The notes under the pieces are model-generated. The model searched no databases and was not told where the DNA came from. It saw only the letters and a program-made list of their open reading frames with translations. Source: Myxococcota bacterium (GTDB taxonomy: Bacteria; Myxococcota_A; UBA9160; SMWR01). Taken from it: a stretch of 64,000 nt of DNA. The position numbers were made by a program, and so were the translations under genes. Positions 10,220 to 18,999 of this stretch are shown here, in pieces (positions within the stretch are counted from its first letter, which is position 1; the number at the start of each line of letters is the position of its first letter). The stretch is from assembly GCA_022447545.1 (NCBI GenBank), contig JAKVBI010000003.1:31758-95757 (forward strand), written 5' to 3'.

Positions 10220-13200
10220 TCAGTGCGTTCCCCGGCCTCTCGAACGCAGCCTGCGCCGCGCCACCCAGCCCAGAGCTCCCATGGCGGCAACCCAGCCCAG
10301 GCCCCCGATGGCTGGCACGGACAGGGGCCCCTGAACCGTAATCGTCACGGTGGCCGGCGACGAGCTTTGCGTTCCATCATGGGCCGTGTAGGTGAAAGAG
10401 TCCGCTTGGGTCGAACTTCCGTCGTGAATATAGAGGAACGTCCCGTCGGGCTCGAGACTCAGGCTTCCGTTGGAGGGCATCGACGCCGCGGCAGCCGTCA
10501 AATCATTGCCCTCGCCGTCGATGTCATTGTCGAGAACACTGGATGCACCACCATCGAGCACCGACGCCGTCCCACCACGGATCAAGGTCATGCCATCGGC
10601 GTTCGCCGTGGGAGGCGTGTTGACGTTATCGGGCGTCGACAATGGATCCGCGGGATCGGCACCCACGTCAATTTCACTGCGGTCGTAGAACCCGTCCCCA
10701 TCCCGATCGAGCCCCATGCGCCCACCCGCAGCAATGGGCACCGCCATGAAAGTCACCTCGGCTCCGGATTGTGCCCCCATCCGCAGACTCGAGGCGAGAG
10801 CCGGCGCTTCACCCGCCCGATCGGGCTGACAGCTGGCTTCACTGGCGCTGACCGCAGTGCACAACGAGGAGCGCCGCACGCCGTCGACTGAATGACGCAC
10901 CACCAGCTCGATCCCACCAGCGTTCAGGCTCGCAAGTAGTACGCCGAGATCAGCCACCACACCCGCTTCGCTGTTGTTCGACCCATCGAACAACACGGCG
11001 TGACCTACCCCCGCGTGTTGACTCGTGGGAAACTGGAACATGAATGCAATGTTGTCATTGAGGGCCTGGATCGAACCCGTCGAGACGAAATTGAACACCG
11101 GGTTGCGGAGGAAGGTATCCAGGTCGTTGATTTCACCACTGTGTGCGAATCCGAAACCGCTGCGAGTCGTGGCGGGAACCTCCACCTCGGGCTCGGGATG
11201 CAGGGTCATCCCGGTCTTCTCGTACATGTTGCGCAGTTGGGCAACCTTCATTGCCTGATGGCCCTGATCGGCGATCCCATTGATGAAGCGCTTGTTCGTG
11301 CCGGTAGGAAGAAGGTGGCAATCGTTGCAGGTGAACCGGCCGTTGTCGCGTGGACTATTGAGATAATCCTGCTTCCCCGCGCTCGCGTTTCCCATCACGC
11401 CTCCACCGATGTCCATCGGCTGAAGCGAGTCATCCAGGCCGCGGTTCGGATTGGGCGGGTAGGATAACTGACCGATGAATTGCCCAAAGGCGATCATGTC
11501 GGCATCGGCGATGGTCGACGATCTCATCATCAAGCCTGGAAACGCCCCGTTGAAGTCCTGAAAGTTGATGCGGTCTCCGTGCCAGTGAAATGGTTCGGTA
11601 CCGATGATTTCTCGCAACGTCTGGGTCGTGCGCGGACCCTTGAGAGGAGTAAAGGAACCGCACCCATTCTGATTCGGTGCAAACCCACACTCGACGAACA
11701 GCCCGGTGTTCAACCCCGGAGTAATGGGAGCCGGAAGCCCAAAGGGGTCGATTAACGACCAGAGCTGAGCCGGACGGTCGGCAGGAGGTAGGGGTGGGGT
11801 ACCGAGGTCCCATGCCAGTAGATCGAGATTTCCGAAGGGGTGACAGCTTGCGCAGGCCACGTCTCCCCGACCGCTGGTTTCCTGGGCGTCGTAGAGAAAC
11901 CTGCGCCCGGTGACCAGGATCGGGGGTTCCGGGTTGAATAGGGCGATACGAGGGCCCACCTCCTGCCGGGTGGCCGTATCCACTACCGAGACGGTGTTCT
12001 CATGTCGGTTGAGGACGTAGAGACGACTGCGGATCTCGTCGAGTGCAACACCCGTAGGCCCCTCGCCGACGTCGATTCTGTCGACGATCGTGCCGGGCAC
12101 AGAACTCGTATCGATCACCGCAACCTTCTCGGACAACAGCGCAGCGGCGTAGAGCAAGCTGCCCGAGGAATCGAACGCCATGCCGTTGGGCTGTCCGATA
12201 CTCAGGCTCTTGTCCACCGACGTGATCGCTGCTTCGTAGTCGATGTGAGGATTGAGGTCGATGAATCCCTGAACCGCGCTTCCGTCCAAGACACTGATCC
12301 GCGTGTCGACCAGGTGTCCCCTCAAGGACGGCGTACAGAGAGAAGCAGCCTCACTATGGTCGCAGACCCCATCTTCGTTACCCAGACCATCTCCGAGGAT
12401 TTCCATTCCCTCCTCGAATCGAATGTGGTTGAGTGCCTCGGTGTTGGCGACGTAGATGCGATTCGTGACTGGGTTGACCTCGATCCCGAAGTTGAGGGTT
12501 CCCACACTCGCCACGTATCCACTGACCACCGGGGTCGCCGCATCCGCATCGATACGCGCAACGTCACGGTCAGGCATTTGAATCGGGTCACCCGACGGGG
12601 TCTCGAGTAGATCATTCCAGGATTTGTCGTTGTCGTCGCACCACTCGAAGGCCGGGCCCCCCTCGCAGTCGCGCCACTTGGCAATCAAGCTCGTCACAGG
12701 GCGGCCGAGAAAAGGCACCTGCCCTGCGTCGTAACCCGGTGGGGGAGGCGGTTTCGCGCCCCCGTAGGGCCCACTCGGATCGCTGACCCGATTCGTGTTC
12801 AACGGCGACAGATCATTGGCCTCGCCGGAGATGACGAGAGTCTGATTGCCCGAGTGGAAAACCGCAGCGAAAACCTCCGTCCCACTGGCGTTGCGCGCCA
12901 AGGCACGGGGATCCTCACCATCGATCTCAATTTCGAATTGCACCAGTCCCGGATCTTCGGCGTCGTAGACATCCACCCGGTTGCGCTGGGAGATGGACAC
13001 GAAGGCACGCGAGTCACCGGTTCCCGCGAAGACGACATCCGAGGGCTCGTCGTCGGTGGGCACGGTCTTCGTCACCCGCTGCTCTCCGGGGACCAGACTG
13101 ACCACACTAACCGAATCGGAGAGGTGATTGACCACCCAGGCCTCGTCGTTGCTCCGAGCCCTGACACTCACGGGTTCCAGCCCCACCGGAACCTCGGATT

Positions 13201-13495
13201 CGAGACTAAGGGCCCCACCCGCCCCGACTGCAAAAATCGCGAGACGCGAGTCGGGCGTATTGACCACCAGCAGGCGACTCCCATCAGGCGTCAGATCAAT
13301 CGGATGAATCTGGTGGCTCTCAAAATTCGTAAAGGCCAGGACCGTGGGAGCCGTCAGCAAGCCGGTGAGAACGAGTGCCCAGAAAGCAATCTGGGTTCGG
13401 AGTCGACGTGCGACCCGGTCGTCACGAACCACGCGCCAAAAGCTCGGGCAGGGTCGGAGATGTCGAGACGGAGGTGTACGGATTTCACTGAGCAT
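10220..13495 (-). CDS. Secreted YVTN-type β-propeller/diheme protein with cadherin-like domain and sorting-like tail
   Basis: A 1,091-residue exported protein. An unusually long N region precedes a signal peptide ending near residue 54 (LTAPTVLA|FT). Residues ~60-520 carry repeated YVTN/lactonase-like blades (RLLVVNTPDSRLAIF, RIYVANTEALNHI, RLYVLNRHENTVSVVD). Two c-type heme motifs follow, CASCH at 548-552 and CNDCH at 723-727, in a region resembling di-heme peroxidase or MauG-type proteins. A calcium-type DRDGDGFYDRSE segment lies near 930. A cadherin-like/VCBS domain (~965-1055) and the tail VPAIGGLGWVAAMGALGWVARRRLRSR complete the protein, giving a short motif, a membrane helix and an Arg cluster. 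The longer open frame upstream lacks a good start; the ATG at 13495 is chosen. Function is unknown; an electron-transfer or oxidase role on the cell surface is inferred. Confidence 0.8.
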   Translation of the reverse strand: MLSEIRTPPSRHLRPCPSFWRVVRDDRVARRLRTQIAFWALVLTGLLTAPTVLAFTNFESHQIHPIDLTPDGSRLLVVNTPDSRLAIFAVGAGGALSLESEVPVGLEPVSVRARSNDEAWVVNHLSDSVSVVSLVPGEQRVTKTVPTDDEPSDVVFAGTGDSRAFVSISQRNRVDVYDAEDPGLVQFEIEIDGEDPRALARNASGTEVFAAVFHSGNQTLVISGEANDLSPLNTNRVSDPSGPYGGAKPPPPPGYDAGQVPFLGRPVTSLIAKWRDCEGGPAFEWCDDNDKSWNDLLETPSGDPIQMPDRDVARIDADAATPVVSGYVASVGTLNFGIEVNPVTNRIYVANTEALNHIRFEEGMEILGDGLGNEDGVCDHSEAASLCTPSLRGHLVDTRISVLDGSAVQGFIDLNPHIDYEAAITSVDKSLSIGQPNGMAFDSSGSLLYAAALLSEKVAVIDTSSVPGTIVDRIDVGEGPTGVALDEIRSRLYVLNRHENTVSVVDTATRQEVGPRIALFNPEPPILVTGRRFLYDAQETSGRGDVACASCHPFGNLDLLAWDLGTPPLPPADRPAQLWSLIDPFGLPAPITPGLNTGLFVECGFAPNQNGCGSFTPLKGPRTTQTLREIIGTEPFHWHGDRINFQDFNGAFPGLMMRSSTIADADMIAFGQFIGQLSYPPNPNRGLDDSLQPMDIGGGVMGNASAGKQDYLNSPRDNGRFTCNDCHLLPTGTNKRFINGIADQGHQAMKVAQLRNMYEKTGMTLHPEPEVEVPATTRSGFGFAHSGEINDLDTFLRNPVFNFVSTGSIQALNDNIAFMFQFPTSQHAGVGHAVLFDGSNNSEAGVVADLGVLLASLNAGGIELVVRHSVDGVRRSSLCTAVSASEASCQPDRAGEAPALASSLRMGAQSGAEVTFMAVPIAAGGRMGLDRDGDGFYDRSEIDVGADPADPLSTPDNVNTPPTANADGMTLIRGGTASVLDGGASSVLDNDIDGEGNDLTAAAASMPSNGSLSLEPDGTFLYIHDGSSTQADSFTYTAHDGTQSSSPATVTITVQGPLSVPAIGGLGWVAAMGALGWVARRRLRSRGRGTH

Positions 13496-13626
13496 CGAAG
13501 GCTCTCTGACCTGGGGCTGGCACAGCCAGTTTAGCAGAGAGTCCAAACCGAAGAATTCGCAGGGATCCCAACGGCCATGAGCATCGCTGATTCCGGGGGT
13601 GATACTCTCGAGCCCCCGTGGGCACC

Positions 13627-13809
13627 ATGAAGCCGAAAGCCGCACCCTCGTCGAAGCGATACGGTTCCAGTACTCTGCGTCACCTGCTGCTGTTCGTGGT
13701 GGTTCTGCTGGTCCTCAAGTCGTTCTTTCACGCACCCGTTTCCATCGTCGGCAGCCTGCTACTCACCGGCCTGGTGTCGCTTCTGTCGAGGTCCTTGCGA
13801 GTGTCTTGA
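13627..13809 (+). CDS. Small hypothetical membrane protein
   Basis: A 60-residue open frame with a basic N terminus (MKPKAAPSSKRYGSSTLRH) and two hydrophobic stretches (LLLFVVVLLVLKSFF and SIVGSLLLTGLVSLL), ending in a basic tail. This fits a small inner-membrane protein. No clear ribosome site precedes the ATG; a GTG nine bases upstream is also in frame. I do not recognise the family. It lies alone between two minus-strand genes. Confidence 0.5.
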   Translation: MKPKAAPSSKRYGSSTLRHLLLFVVVLLVLKSFFHAPVSIVGSLLLTGLVSLLSRSLRVS

Positions 13810-13831
13810 AGCCGACGGGGGGTTGGGCGAT

Positions 13832-14050
13832 TCAGAGATTCGTGTCGTGCCAGACGTCGTACTCCATCTGCCCCTCGGTCGCCTCTTCGTTACTCGGACC
13901 CACCTGGATGGCCTCTTCGTCAGTCTTCACGTCGGTATCGGGAATTTTCGTACCGTAGTAGGTCGTGCACGCACTCGTCCCAACCAGGACGAACCACGCC
14001 ACACACACCCGCAACAAGCCCCGCCTCCAACTTCCCCGGGAATCCGTCAT
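13832..14050 (-). CDS. Small probable lipoprotein
   Basis: A 72-residue protein with a basic start, a hydrophobic stretch and the lipobox-like sequence VGTSAC followed by TTYYG. The position -3 residue is Thr rather than Leu, so lipidation is probable but not certain. The mature part is about 44 residues and acidic (DVKTDEEAIQVGPSNEEATEG). A very good ribosome site (GGAGGAAGAC directly before the ATG) supports expression and decides the start against the longer frame upstream. Function unknown. Confidence 0.65.
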   Translation of the reverse strand: MTDSRGSWRRGLLRVCVAWFVLVGTSACTTYYGTKIPDTDVKTDEEAIQVGPSNEEATEGQMEYDVWHDTNL

Positions 14051-14218
14051 GTCTTCCTCCTCCGTGGCCCATGAGTGCCCGCATGGAGACGCGGGAAAAC
14101 CGACCAGCCACCTTGCCACGATAACACCTGCGGCCCACCAGGAACGCTGGACCGAATACGGCTGCCCCATGTCAAGTGGTTGCCACGGACGGTCGATTCC
14201 TCTCCCGGGGGACCCGAC

Positions 14219-14605
14219 ATGCGAACTCATTGGCTCTGCATTGCCATCCTGACCGCTCTTGCCACCAGCCCGGTCGCGCTTCACGTCACCGCACTGGAAC
14301 CCGCCGAGGCCCCGGGACCCGATGCGCTGCCCCACCCCATTGCCGTCGAACCGGACGACCTGCTCGTCGGCACCGAGGCGGGCCCTCGGATTGCCGACAC
14401 CTCTCGAGAAATCCAAGCCGCACGGCAGAGGTTGGACCGAGCCAACGCCCGCTACTCGAACATGATGTCCCGAAACTACCCGCGTGGAGACGCGCGCGTT
14501 GCCATCGTCGCCGAGCGACGCGCGGCCGAGGCCCATCTCCGTGACCTTCTACGCACCCACTCATCCCCGAATGGAACGCATCCGCGCCCCGCTTCGCAGT
14601 GGTAG
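14219..14605 (+). CDS. Small secreted hypothetical protein
   Basis: A 128-residue protein with a signal peptide (RTHWLCIAILTALATSPVALHVTA), then a short Pro-rich segment and a charged, likely helical region (TSREIQAARQRLDRANARY and AIVAERRAAEAHLRDLLR) that could form a coiled coil. GGGGGA precedes the ATG with normal spacing. No recognised domain. It is divergent from the lipoprotein gene and convergent with the lytic transglycosylase gene, 30 nt away. Confidence 0.6.
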   Translation: MRTHWLCIAILTALATSPVALHVTALEPAEAPGPDALPHPIAVEPDDLLVGTEAGPRIADTSREIQAARQRLDRANARYSNMMSRNYPRGDARVAIVAERRAAEAHLRDLLRTHSSPNGTHPRPASQW

Positions 14606-14635
14606 GCAGGAACCTCGCGTCGCGACCGACAGCTG

Positions 14636-15340
14636 CTAGGAGTTCTCGGATTCAGGCCGCCAGATGGTCTCATAGGTGGTCATGACACTCGACACATAGT
14701 TGGTGGGCAGGGCCTCACCCCGACGGATCTTCCGCCCGATCCGGGTAGGCCCCCAGTTGTAGGCCACCAGCGCCACATCGAGACTGTCGAAGCGATCCCT
14801 CAACCTCTTCACATACGCGGTACCCAGCCGAACGTTGAGCACGGGATCCAACAACAGTTCCGGACCCGTCCATGCGACCCCCAGACTCTCGGCCATGGCG
14901 CGCGCCGTCGCTGGCCGGAGCTGCATCAGCCCCACCGCCCCGGCACTGGACACGACCTTCGTCTGAAAACGGCTCTCCACATGGATGACCGCCAGCACCA
15001 GAGAGGGATCAAATCCGTGACGCTTACTTTCGTCGAGAATCGCCCCTGCCAGACGCCGGCGATCGTCGGCACTGAGCCCCGTGGGTTGGCGCGCCAGAAA
15101 AGCCTCCAGGGAGGCACCGCGACTCATCCTGGAGCTTCGGAAAATCTCTCGCGCCCTTGCCTCCGGCGCCATGGGGTCGGAGCCCGCATCCGCGGGAAAC
15201 GGCGAGGCCGGCTCCGGGGACACGGACTCGACCCCCTTGGAGAGAAGCTCCGTCGGCGCTTCCGCCAGGACGGTTCCATCCTGAAACGCCAATGCCAGAA
15301 ACAACATGGGGGCCAGGGCCGATAGCGGTGAAGTTCTCAT
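14636..15340 (-). CDS. Lytic transglycosylase, SLT domain
   Basis: A 234-residue exported murein lytic transglycosylase. A signal peptide occupies about residues 1-27 and an acidic/Pro-rich linker about 30-60. The SLT fold runs from about 100 to 225, with catalytic Glu122 in HVESRF, then GLMQL and VAYNWGPT, the standard family signatures. The ATG at 15340 has GGGAG six bases upstream; an in-frame ATG six bases earlier is an alternative. It probably cleaves glycan strands in the periplasm, for turnover or for insertion of envelope machines. It stands alone, convergent with the small secreted protein gene. Confidence 0.88.
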   Translation of the reverse strand: MRTSPLSALAPMLFLALAFQDGTVLAEAPTELLSKGVESVSPEPASPFPADAGSDPMAPEARAREIFRSSRMSRGASLEAFLARQPTGLSADDRRRLAGAILDESKRHGFDPSLVLAVIHVESRFQTKVVSSAGAVGLMQLRPATARAMAESLGVAWTGPELLLDPVLNVRLGTAYVKRLRDRFDSLDVALVAYNWGPTRIGRKIRRGEALPTNYVSSVMTTYETIWRPESENS

Positions 15341-15509
15341 GGTCATCTCCCGAGGCGCACAGATGAACACCATGGGTCCCGTGCGCGATGACCCCAGAAT
15401 GACCCCTCGCCATGGCGCGTGCCGTGAAGCGCTTCACACTCCTGCCCGCGGATGAAGCCGTCTCTCGAGCCTCCAGCCGTGCGCGGCCTCGGGCCACCTG
15501 ACCCGGTAG

Positions 15510-17405
15510 CTATTCGGCTACGAAATCAGTGCGATTGTCGCGCTGGCTAAGGAGGGCGTGAAAACGATCCTCGAGCAGGCGGCCGTCGGCGTCCAGCAGC
15601 AGAGCGGGGCGCGCTCCGGACTGGCCGCGCACTCGGCCCTCCCAGCGCGCGGTGACCTGCTGGCGGTCCTGCTCCAGTCGTTGGCGTGGAGCCAGGAAGT
15701 CGTAACCGAGGTCACTGAACTCCGGCAGGTTCTGCAGCGACCGTCCCGCGATGTAACGAACGGCCGGATAGGGGTCTTCGAGCAACTGGGCGAGATAGGG
15801 TGCCATCCAATGGGTTCCAGATGCCCGCTGAGCGGGTTCCCAACCGAAGCTCCACGCCACCAGAGCCCGCACGCCGCCCCGTCCACGCAGCAACCAGGAC
15901 ACAGAGGCCGCCACCTCCCGGTCCTCGGGACTGAGTGCAGGCATCGGTTGCCCATACCAGTTTGCGAGTTGTTCTGCCGTCCAGCCGAGAGTCTGGTCCA
16001 GGTGGCACTGATTGCAGGCATTGGGTCGGCCCGTCTCCAGGCTCGCTGCCACCGTGGGGCTGTCGATCTCGTGGCTCCGAATGGCCTTGAGCAACCCGTA
16101 GGTGGTATAGGGCATATGACAGTTGTAACAGCGGCTCCCGGAGGATTCGGCTGCGTGATGTGTGTGTGCCTCCAGATCCGATTCGATCTGCTGATGGCAT
16201 TGCAAGCAGGCCTGATCGCTTTCCATCTGCTCACCGAGTTGATCGTTCGCCCACTCCTTCAACGGCCGAGGATCATTCCCCTCCTGATGCATGCTATGGC
16301 ACGACAAACAGCTGAGATCCCCTCGCTGAAAACAGGGCGTTTCTAACAGAGCCCCGAATTCGCGCCCCGATCCGCGAACCATCCCATCCGACCACCAACG
16401 CGAGTCATCTTGCAGCCGTTCCCACTCCGAGGGGGCATCCGCCGCTGCAGTGACCGGACTCGGAGTCGAACGCAGAGCCACCTCCTTGGTCTGAGACAGA
16501 TCATCACCTGGCCGATACTGAAAACCCCGCGTTCGAGCATCGAAGTAGCTCTCCGGCGTGGCCCGCCAGTAGCTGTGACACTGCCCACACACCTCCGACG
16601 CACGCCGGTGGTCGAGCCGGCCCGGGTCCACGATGGACTCATCCGCACCCGATGCCAGGTGCAACGCATAGCGGCGCTGAGGGTCGCGGTTGAGAGCCAC
16701 GTGCTCGGCACCGGGGCCATGGCAGGCTTCACAGGCGATCCCGAATTCCGCCACGTGAGTGTCCAGACGGTTCGGCCCGTCGAGCATTCGAGGCTGGGGC
16801 TGGGTGGTATGACACTGAATGCAGCCGGTGTTCCAATCCCTTCCAGCCAGGCGCTTACCGTGGGGCGACAGGAAGCCCATGTCTCGGGGGATCCAGCGCG
16901 CTTCGTCGATCAGATACAAAAAAGGAATCATCTCGAGTTTGCGGGTGCGCCCGGTTTCGGCCCAGAACAACTGCATGCTGTGCGAACCCGTCGAGAGTGC
17001 AACGCGACGACGGTCCGAAGGTCGGTTCTCCTGGCCAAAAGTGCGTCGGACCCAGAATTCGTCGCCGTCGCGTTCGAACTCGTACAAGACTCCGTTGAGC
17101 ATCAAAGACGTTCCGTGAAGTTCTGGAATGACCGTTTCGGGAGACACCGCTTGAGTCATGGTTCGGTGATATGAAGCGTGCCAAGATCCGTATTGGTCCG
17201 GATGGCAGGACCGACAGGTGTCGGACGACACGTAGGGTGCTCGCGCCTCGTCTTTGGGTTGATGGGGCCGGTCTGGCCGTGAAACGAGATCCCATTGAGT
17301 CACCGTGAGCCACGAGCCGAGCATGCTCACCAGCACGGCCACCGACCCGCCGAAGACACCCGGTCTTCCGTACCTCGCTTGGAACACCAAGCACAGTACG
17401 GCCAC
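15510..17405 (-). CDS. Membrane-anchored octaheme c-type cytochrome
   Basis: At least 631 residues with eight CxxCH motifs, in order CRSCH, CIQCH, CEACH, CGQCH, CLSCH, CLQCH, CYNCH and CNQCH, in a cytochrome c554/doubled-CXXCH type arrangement. HGPGAEHV after the third motif is typical of that group. A HEAT-like segment (DPYPAVRYIAGRSLQNLP) follows the last heme. The N terminus is uncertain: the GTG at 17405 cuts a hydrophobic segment in half. The frame stays open to 17459 with no ATG, GTG or TTG further upstream; a CTG at 17447 with GAGG about ten bases before it would restore a full first membrane helix. A second helix follows (GSVAVLVSMLGSWLTV). It likely moves electrons in the periplasm; no reductase activity can be assigned. 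Confidence 0.85.
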   Translation of the reverse strand: MAVLCLVFQARYGRPGVFGGSVAVLVSMLGSWLTVTQWDLVSRPDRPHQPKDEARAPYVSSDTCRSCHPDQYGSWHASYHRTMTQAVSPETVIPELHGTSLMLNGVLYEFERDGDEFWVRRTFGQENRPSDRRRVALSTGSHSMQLFWAETGRTRKLEMIPFLYLIDEARWIPRDMGFLSPHGKRLAGRDWNTGCIQCHTTQPQPRMLDGPNRLDTHVAEFGIACEACHGPGAEHVALNRDPQRRYALHLASGADESIVDPGRLDHRRASEVCGQCHSYWRATPESYFDARTRGFQYRPGDDLSQTKEVALRSTPSPVTAAADAPSEWERLQDDSRWWSDGMVRGSGREFGALLETPCFQRGDLSCLSCHSMHQEGNDPRPLKEWANDQLGEQMESDQACLQCHQQIESDLEAHTHHAAESSGSRCYNCHMPYTTYGLLKAIRSHEIDSPTVAASLETGRPNACNQCHLDQTLGWTAEQLANWYGQPMPALSPEDREVAASVSWLLRGRGGVRALVAWSFGWEPAQRASGTHWMAPYLAQLLEDPYPAVRYIAGRSLQNLPEFSDLGYDFLAPRQRLEQDRQQVTARWEGRVRGQSGARPALLLDADGRLLEDRFHALLSQRDNRTDFVAE

Positions 17406-17550
17406 GGCGAGCGTGACGACAGCAACGATCTCGAACTCGAAGCTCAGCTTGTTCCAGCCTCAGAGAGGGGTCGAGTCGGCATCTATTTATCGTGTCACGA
17501 ACCGCGATGGCGATCAAGTGAGAGGGGTCAACACTCCGCTTCGCGCCCCT

Positions 17551-18999
17551 TCAGCCCCCGGCGGCGGCGGTGCCGGCTTTTCTGCCGAAGTAGGTTGCAT
17601 CGCCCAGTGAGATTCCACTCACGTAACCCGACGCCGCGATCCCCGACGTGGTACGACCCGCCGCGTAGAGCCCGGGCACGGCCACACCATCAGGAGTCAG
17701 GACCTCACCTGTCGGAAGGGTATGCAGACCACCCAGGGTAAAGGTCGCGTAGGTGACCTTTTCACTGCTCACGTCGATGGCACCGAAAGGGGGGTTCACC
17801 AGGGGCGTGAGAAATTCTTCGCTCTTTCCGAAGAGTGGATCCCGACCCTGCTGCGCGTGTCGATTGTAGAGTTCGACGGTAGAGACCAGTGCGCCCTCGG
17901 GAAGACCGATCTCCGCCTCGAGCTCCTCGACCGTATCGGCCACCCAGGAGACCTCCATTCCCTGGTCGTTCACCTCGTAGGTCTGTTCATCGTGAATCCA
18001 GAGGAAACGCCCGCTCAAGCGAAACAATCCGAACTGACCGATACGACCGTAGTAACTGCTCTCGTTGATGAAGCGCTGCCCCGAAGCATCCACGAAAATT
18101 CCGCGAACGAGTCGCCGGGGTGGGGTCAAGGGGATCGCGCATTCCAGAGAATCCATGCGAATGGCGGCGCCGCCGGCACCCACACCCATGCGAATCGCCC
18201 TGCCGTCGTCACCTCCAGAACTCAACCGCCAGCTGCACATCATCACCTGTGGCGCGTGATGGGCCACCATCGCGTCATCGAGGACGAATCCACCGGCAGT
18301 CAGCACCACGCCACGCCGTGCTCGTACCCGGAAGGCCGTTCCCGCGCGAAGCCCCACCAGACCCACGACGCGACCGGAGTCATCGACCACCAGCTGGTCC
18401 GCACGCACGTCGAATTCGCACTGCAAGTCTCGGCGCTCGACCGCCGCCATCAGGCGCTGCATGAGAAAAGCGCCCGCAGCACCCTCTGTGCGGGGTTTGT
18501 GGCCGCGGGCAGCGGGACGTGCGATGTCGGTGAACGGGTGGGTGTCCTCACCTCCCGTAAACACCAGGCAATCGTCCGTCGGAGACTCCATGCTGGGCTC
18601 GGGATAGAAGCTGTTCTTGAACGGGACCCCCTGATCCACGAGCCAGTGAAAATGAGCCACCGACTCATCGCAATAGACGCGGACCTTCGCCTCGTCGGGT
18701 TGGGGCCCGCAAGCCGCCATCAGAAATTTGAACATCTCGTCGGGGGAATCTTCGAACCCACAGGCCTCCTGGACCGGCGTCCCACCTCCGAGGTAGAGGA
18801 CTCCACCGGATTGAGCACTCGTGCCTCCGGCTCCGCCCGCGCGTTCGACTGCCAGCACCTGCGCGCCCGCATCCGCAGCTTCGATGGCCGCGCACGTGCC
18901 CGCACCACCAAGTCCGACGACCACGACGTCGGTTTCAGCGTCCCAGGCCGGTATCTCTGCAAGCCTTACGGTCTCGCTCGAACGCACCTCTTCCGCCAC
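17551..18999 (-). CDS. FAD-dependent dehydrogenase, KstD/fumarate-reductase superfamily
   Basis: A 482-residue flavoprotein. The FAD motif VVVGLGGAGTCAAIEAADAG lies near residues 25-44, then GGTSAQSGGVLYLGGGTP. The C terminus has GLYAAGRTTSGIAASGYVSG and SLGDATYFGRKAG, a pattern I associate with the shorter KstD relatives that include Δ4-(5α)-ketosteroid dehydrogenases; this is a resemblance, not proof. The frame extends upstream through an ATG at 19020, but GAGGAGGAG at 19006-19014 sits six bases before the GTG at 18999, which decides the start. No signal peptide, so it is cytoplasmic. It lies 145 nt upstream of the octaheme cytochrome gene on the same strand. Confidence 0.82.
   Translation of the reverse strand: MAEEVRSSETVRLAEIPAWDAETDVVVVGLGGAGTCAAIEAADAGAQVLAVERAGGAGGTSAQSGGVLYLGGGTPVQEACGFEDSPDEMFKFLMAACGPQPDEAKVRVYCDESVAHFHWLVDQGVPFKNSFYPEPSMESPTDDCLVFTGGEDTHPFTDIARPAARGHKPRTEGAAGAFLMQRLMAAVERRDLQCEFDVRADQLVVDDSGRVVGLVGLRAGTAFRVRARRGVVLTAGGFVLDDAMVAHHAPQVMMCSWRLSSGGDDGRAIRMGVGAGGAAIRMDSLECAIPLTPPRRLVRGIFVDASGQRFINESSYYGRIGQFGLFRLSGRFLWIHDEQTYEVNDQGMEVSWVADTVEELEAEIGLPEGALVSTVELYNRHAQQGRDPLFGKSEEFLTPLVNPPFGAIDVSSEKVTYATFTLGGLHTLPTGEVLTPDGVAVPGLYAAGRTTSGIAASGYVSGISLGDATYFGRKAGTAAAGG

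Noticed and set aside
16855-17517. Alternative minus-strand frame with an ATG at 17517 as the true N terminus of the octaheme cytochrome by frameshift
   Set aside because: Its translation has no membrane helix or family motif, whereas the chosen frame has both up to 17447.
17551-18999. Flavoprotein and octaheme cytochrome as one fumarate-reductase-like complex
   Set aside because: The flavoprotein has no export signal while the cytochrome must be periplasmic, so they would be in different compartments.
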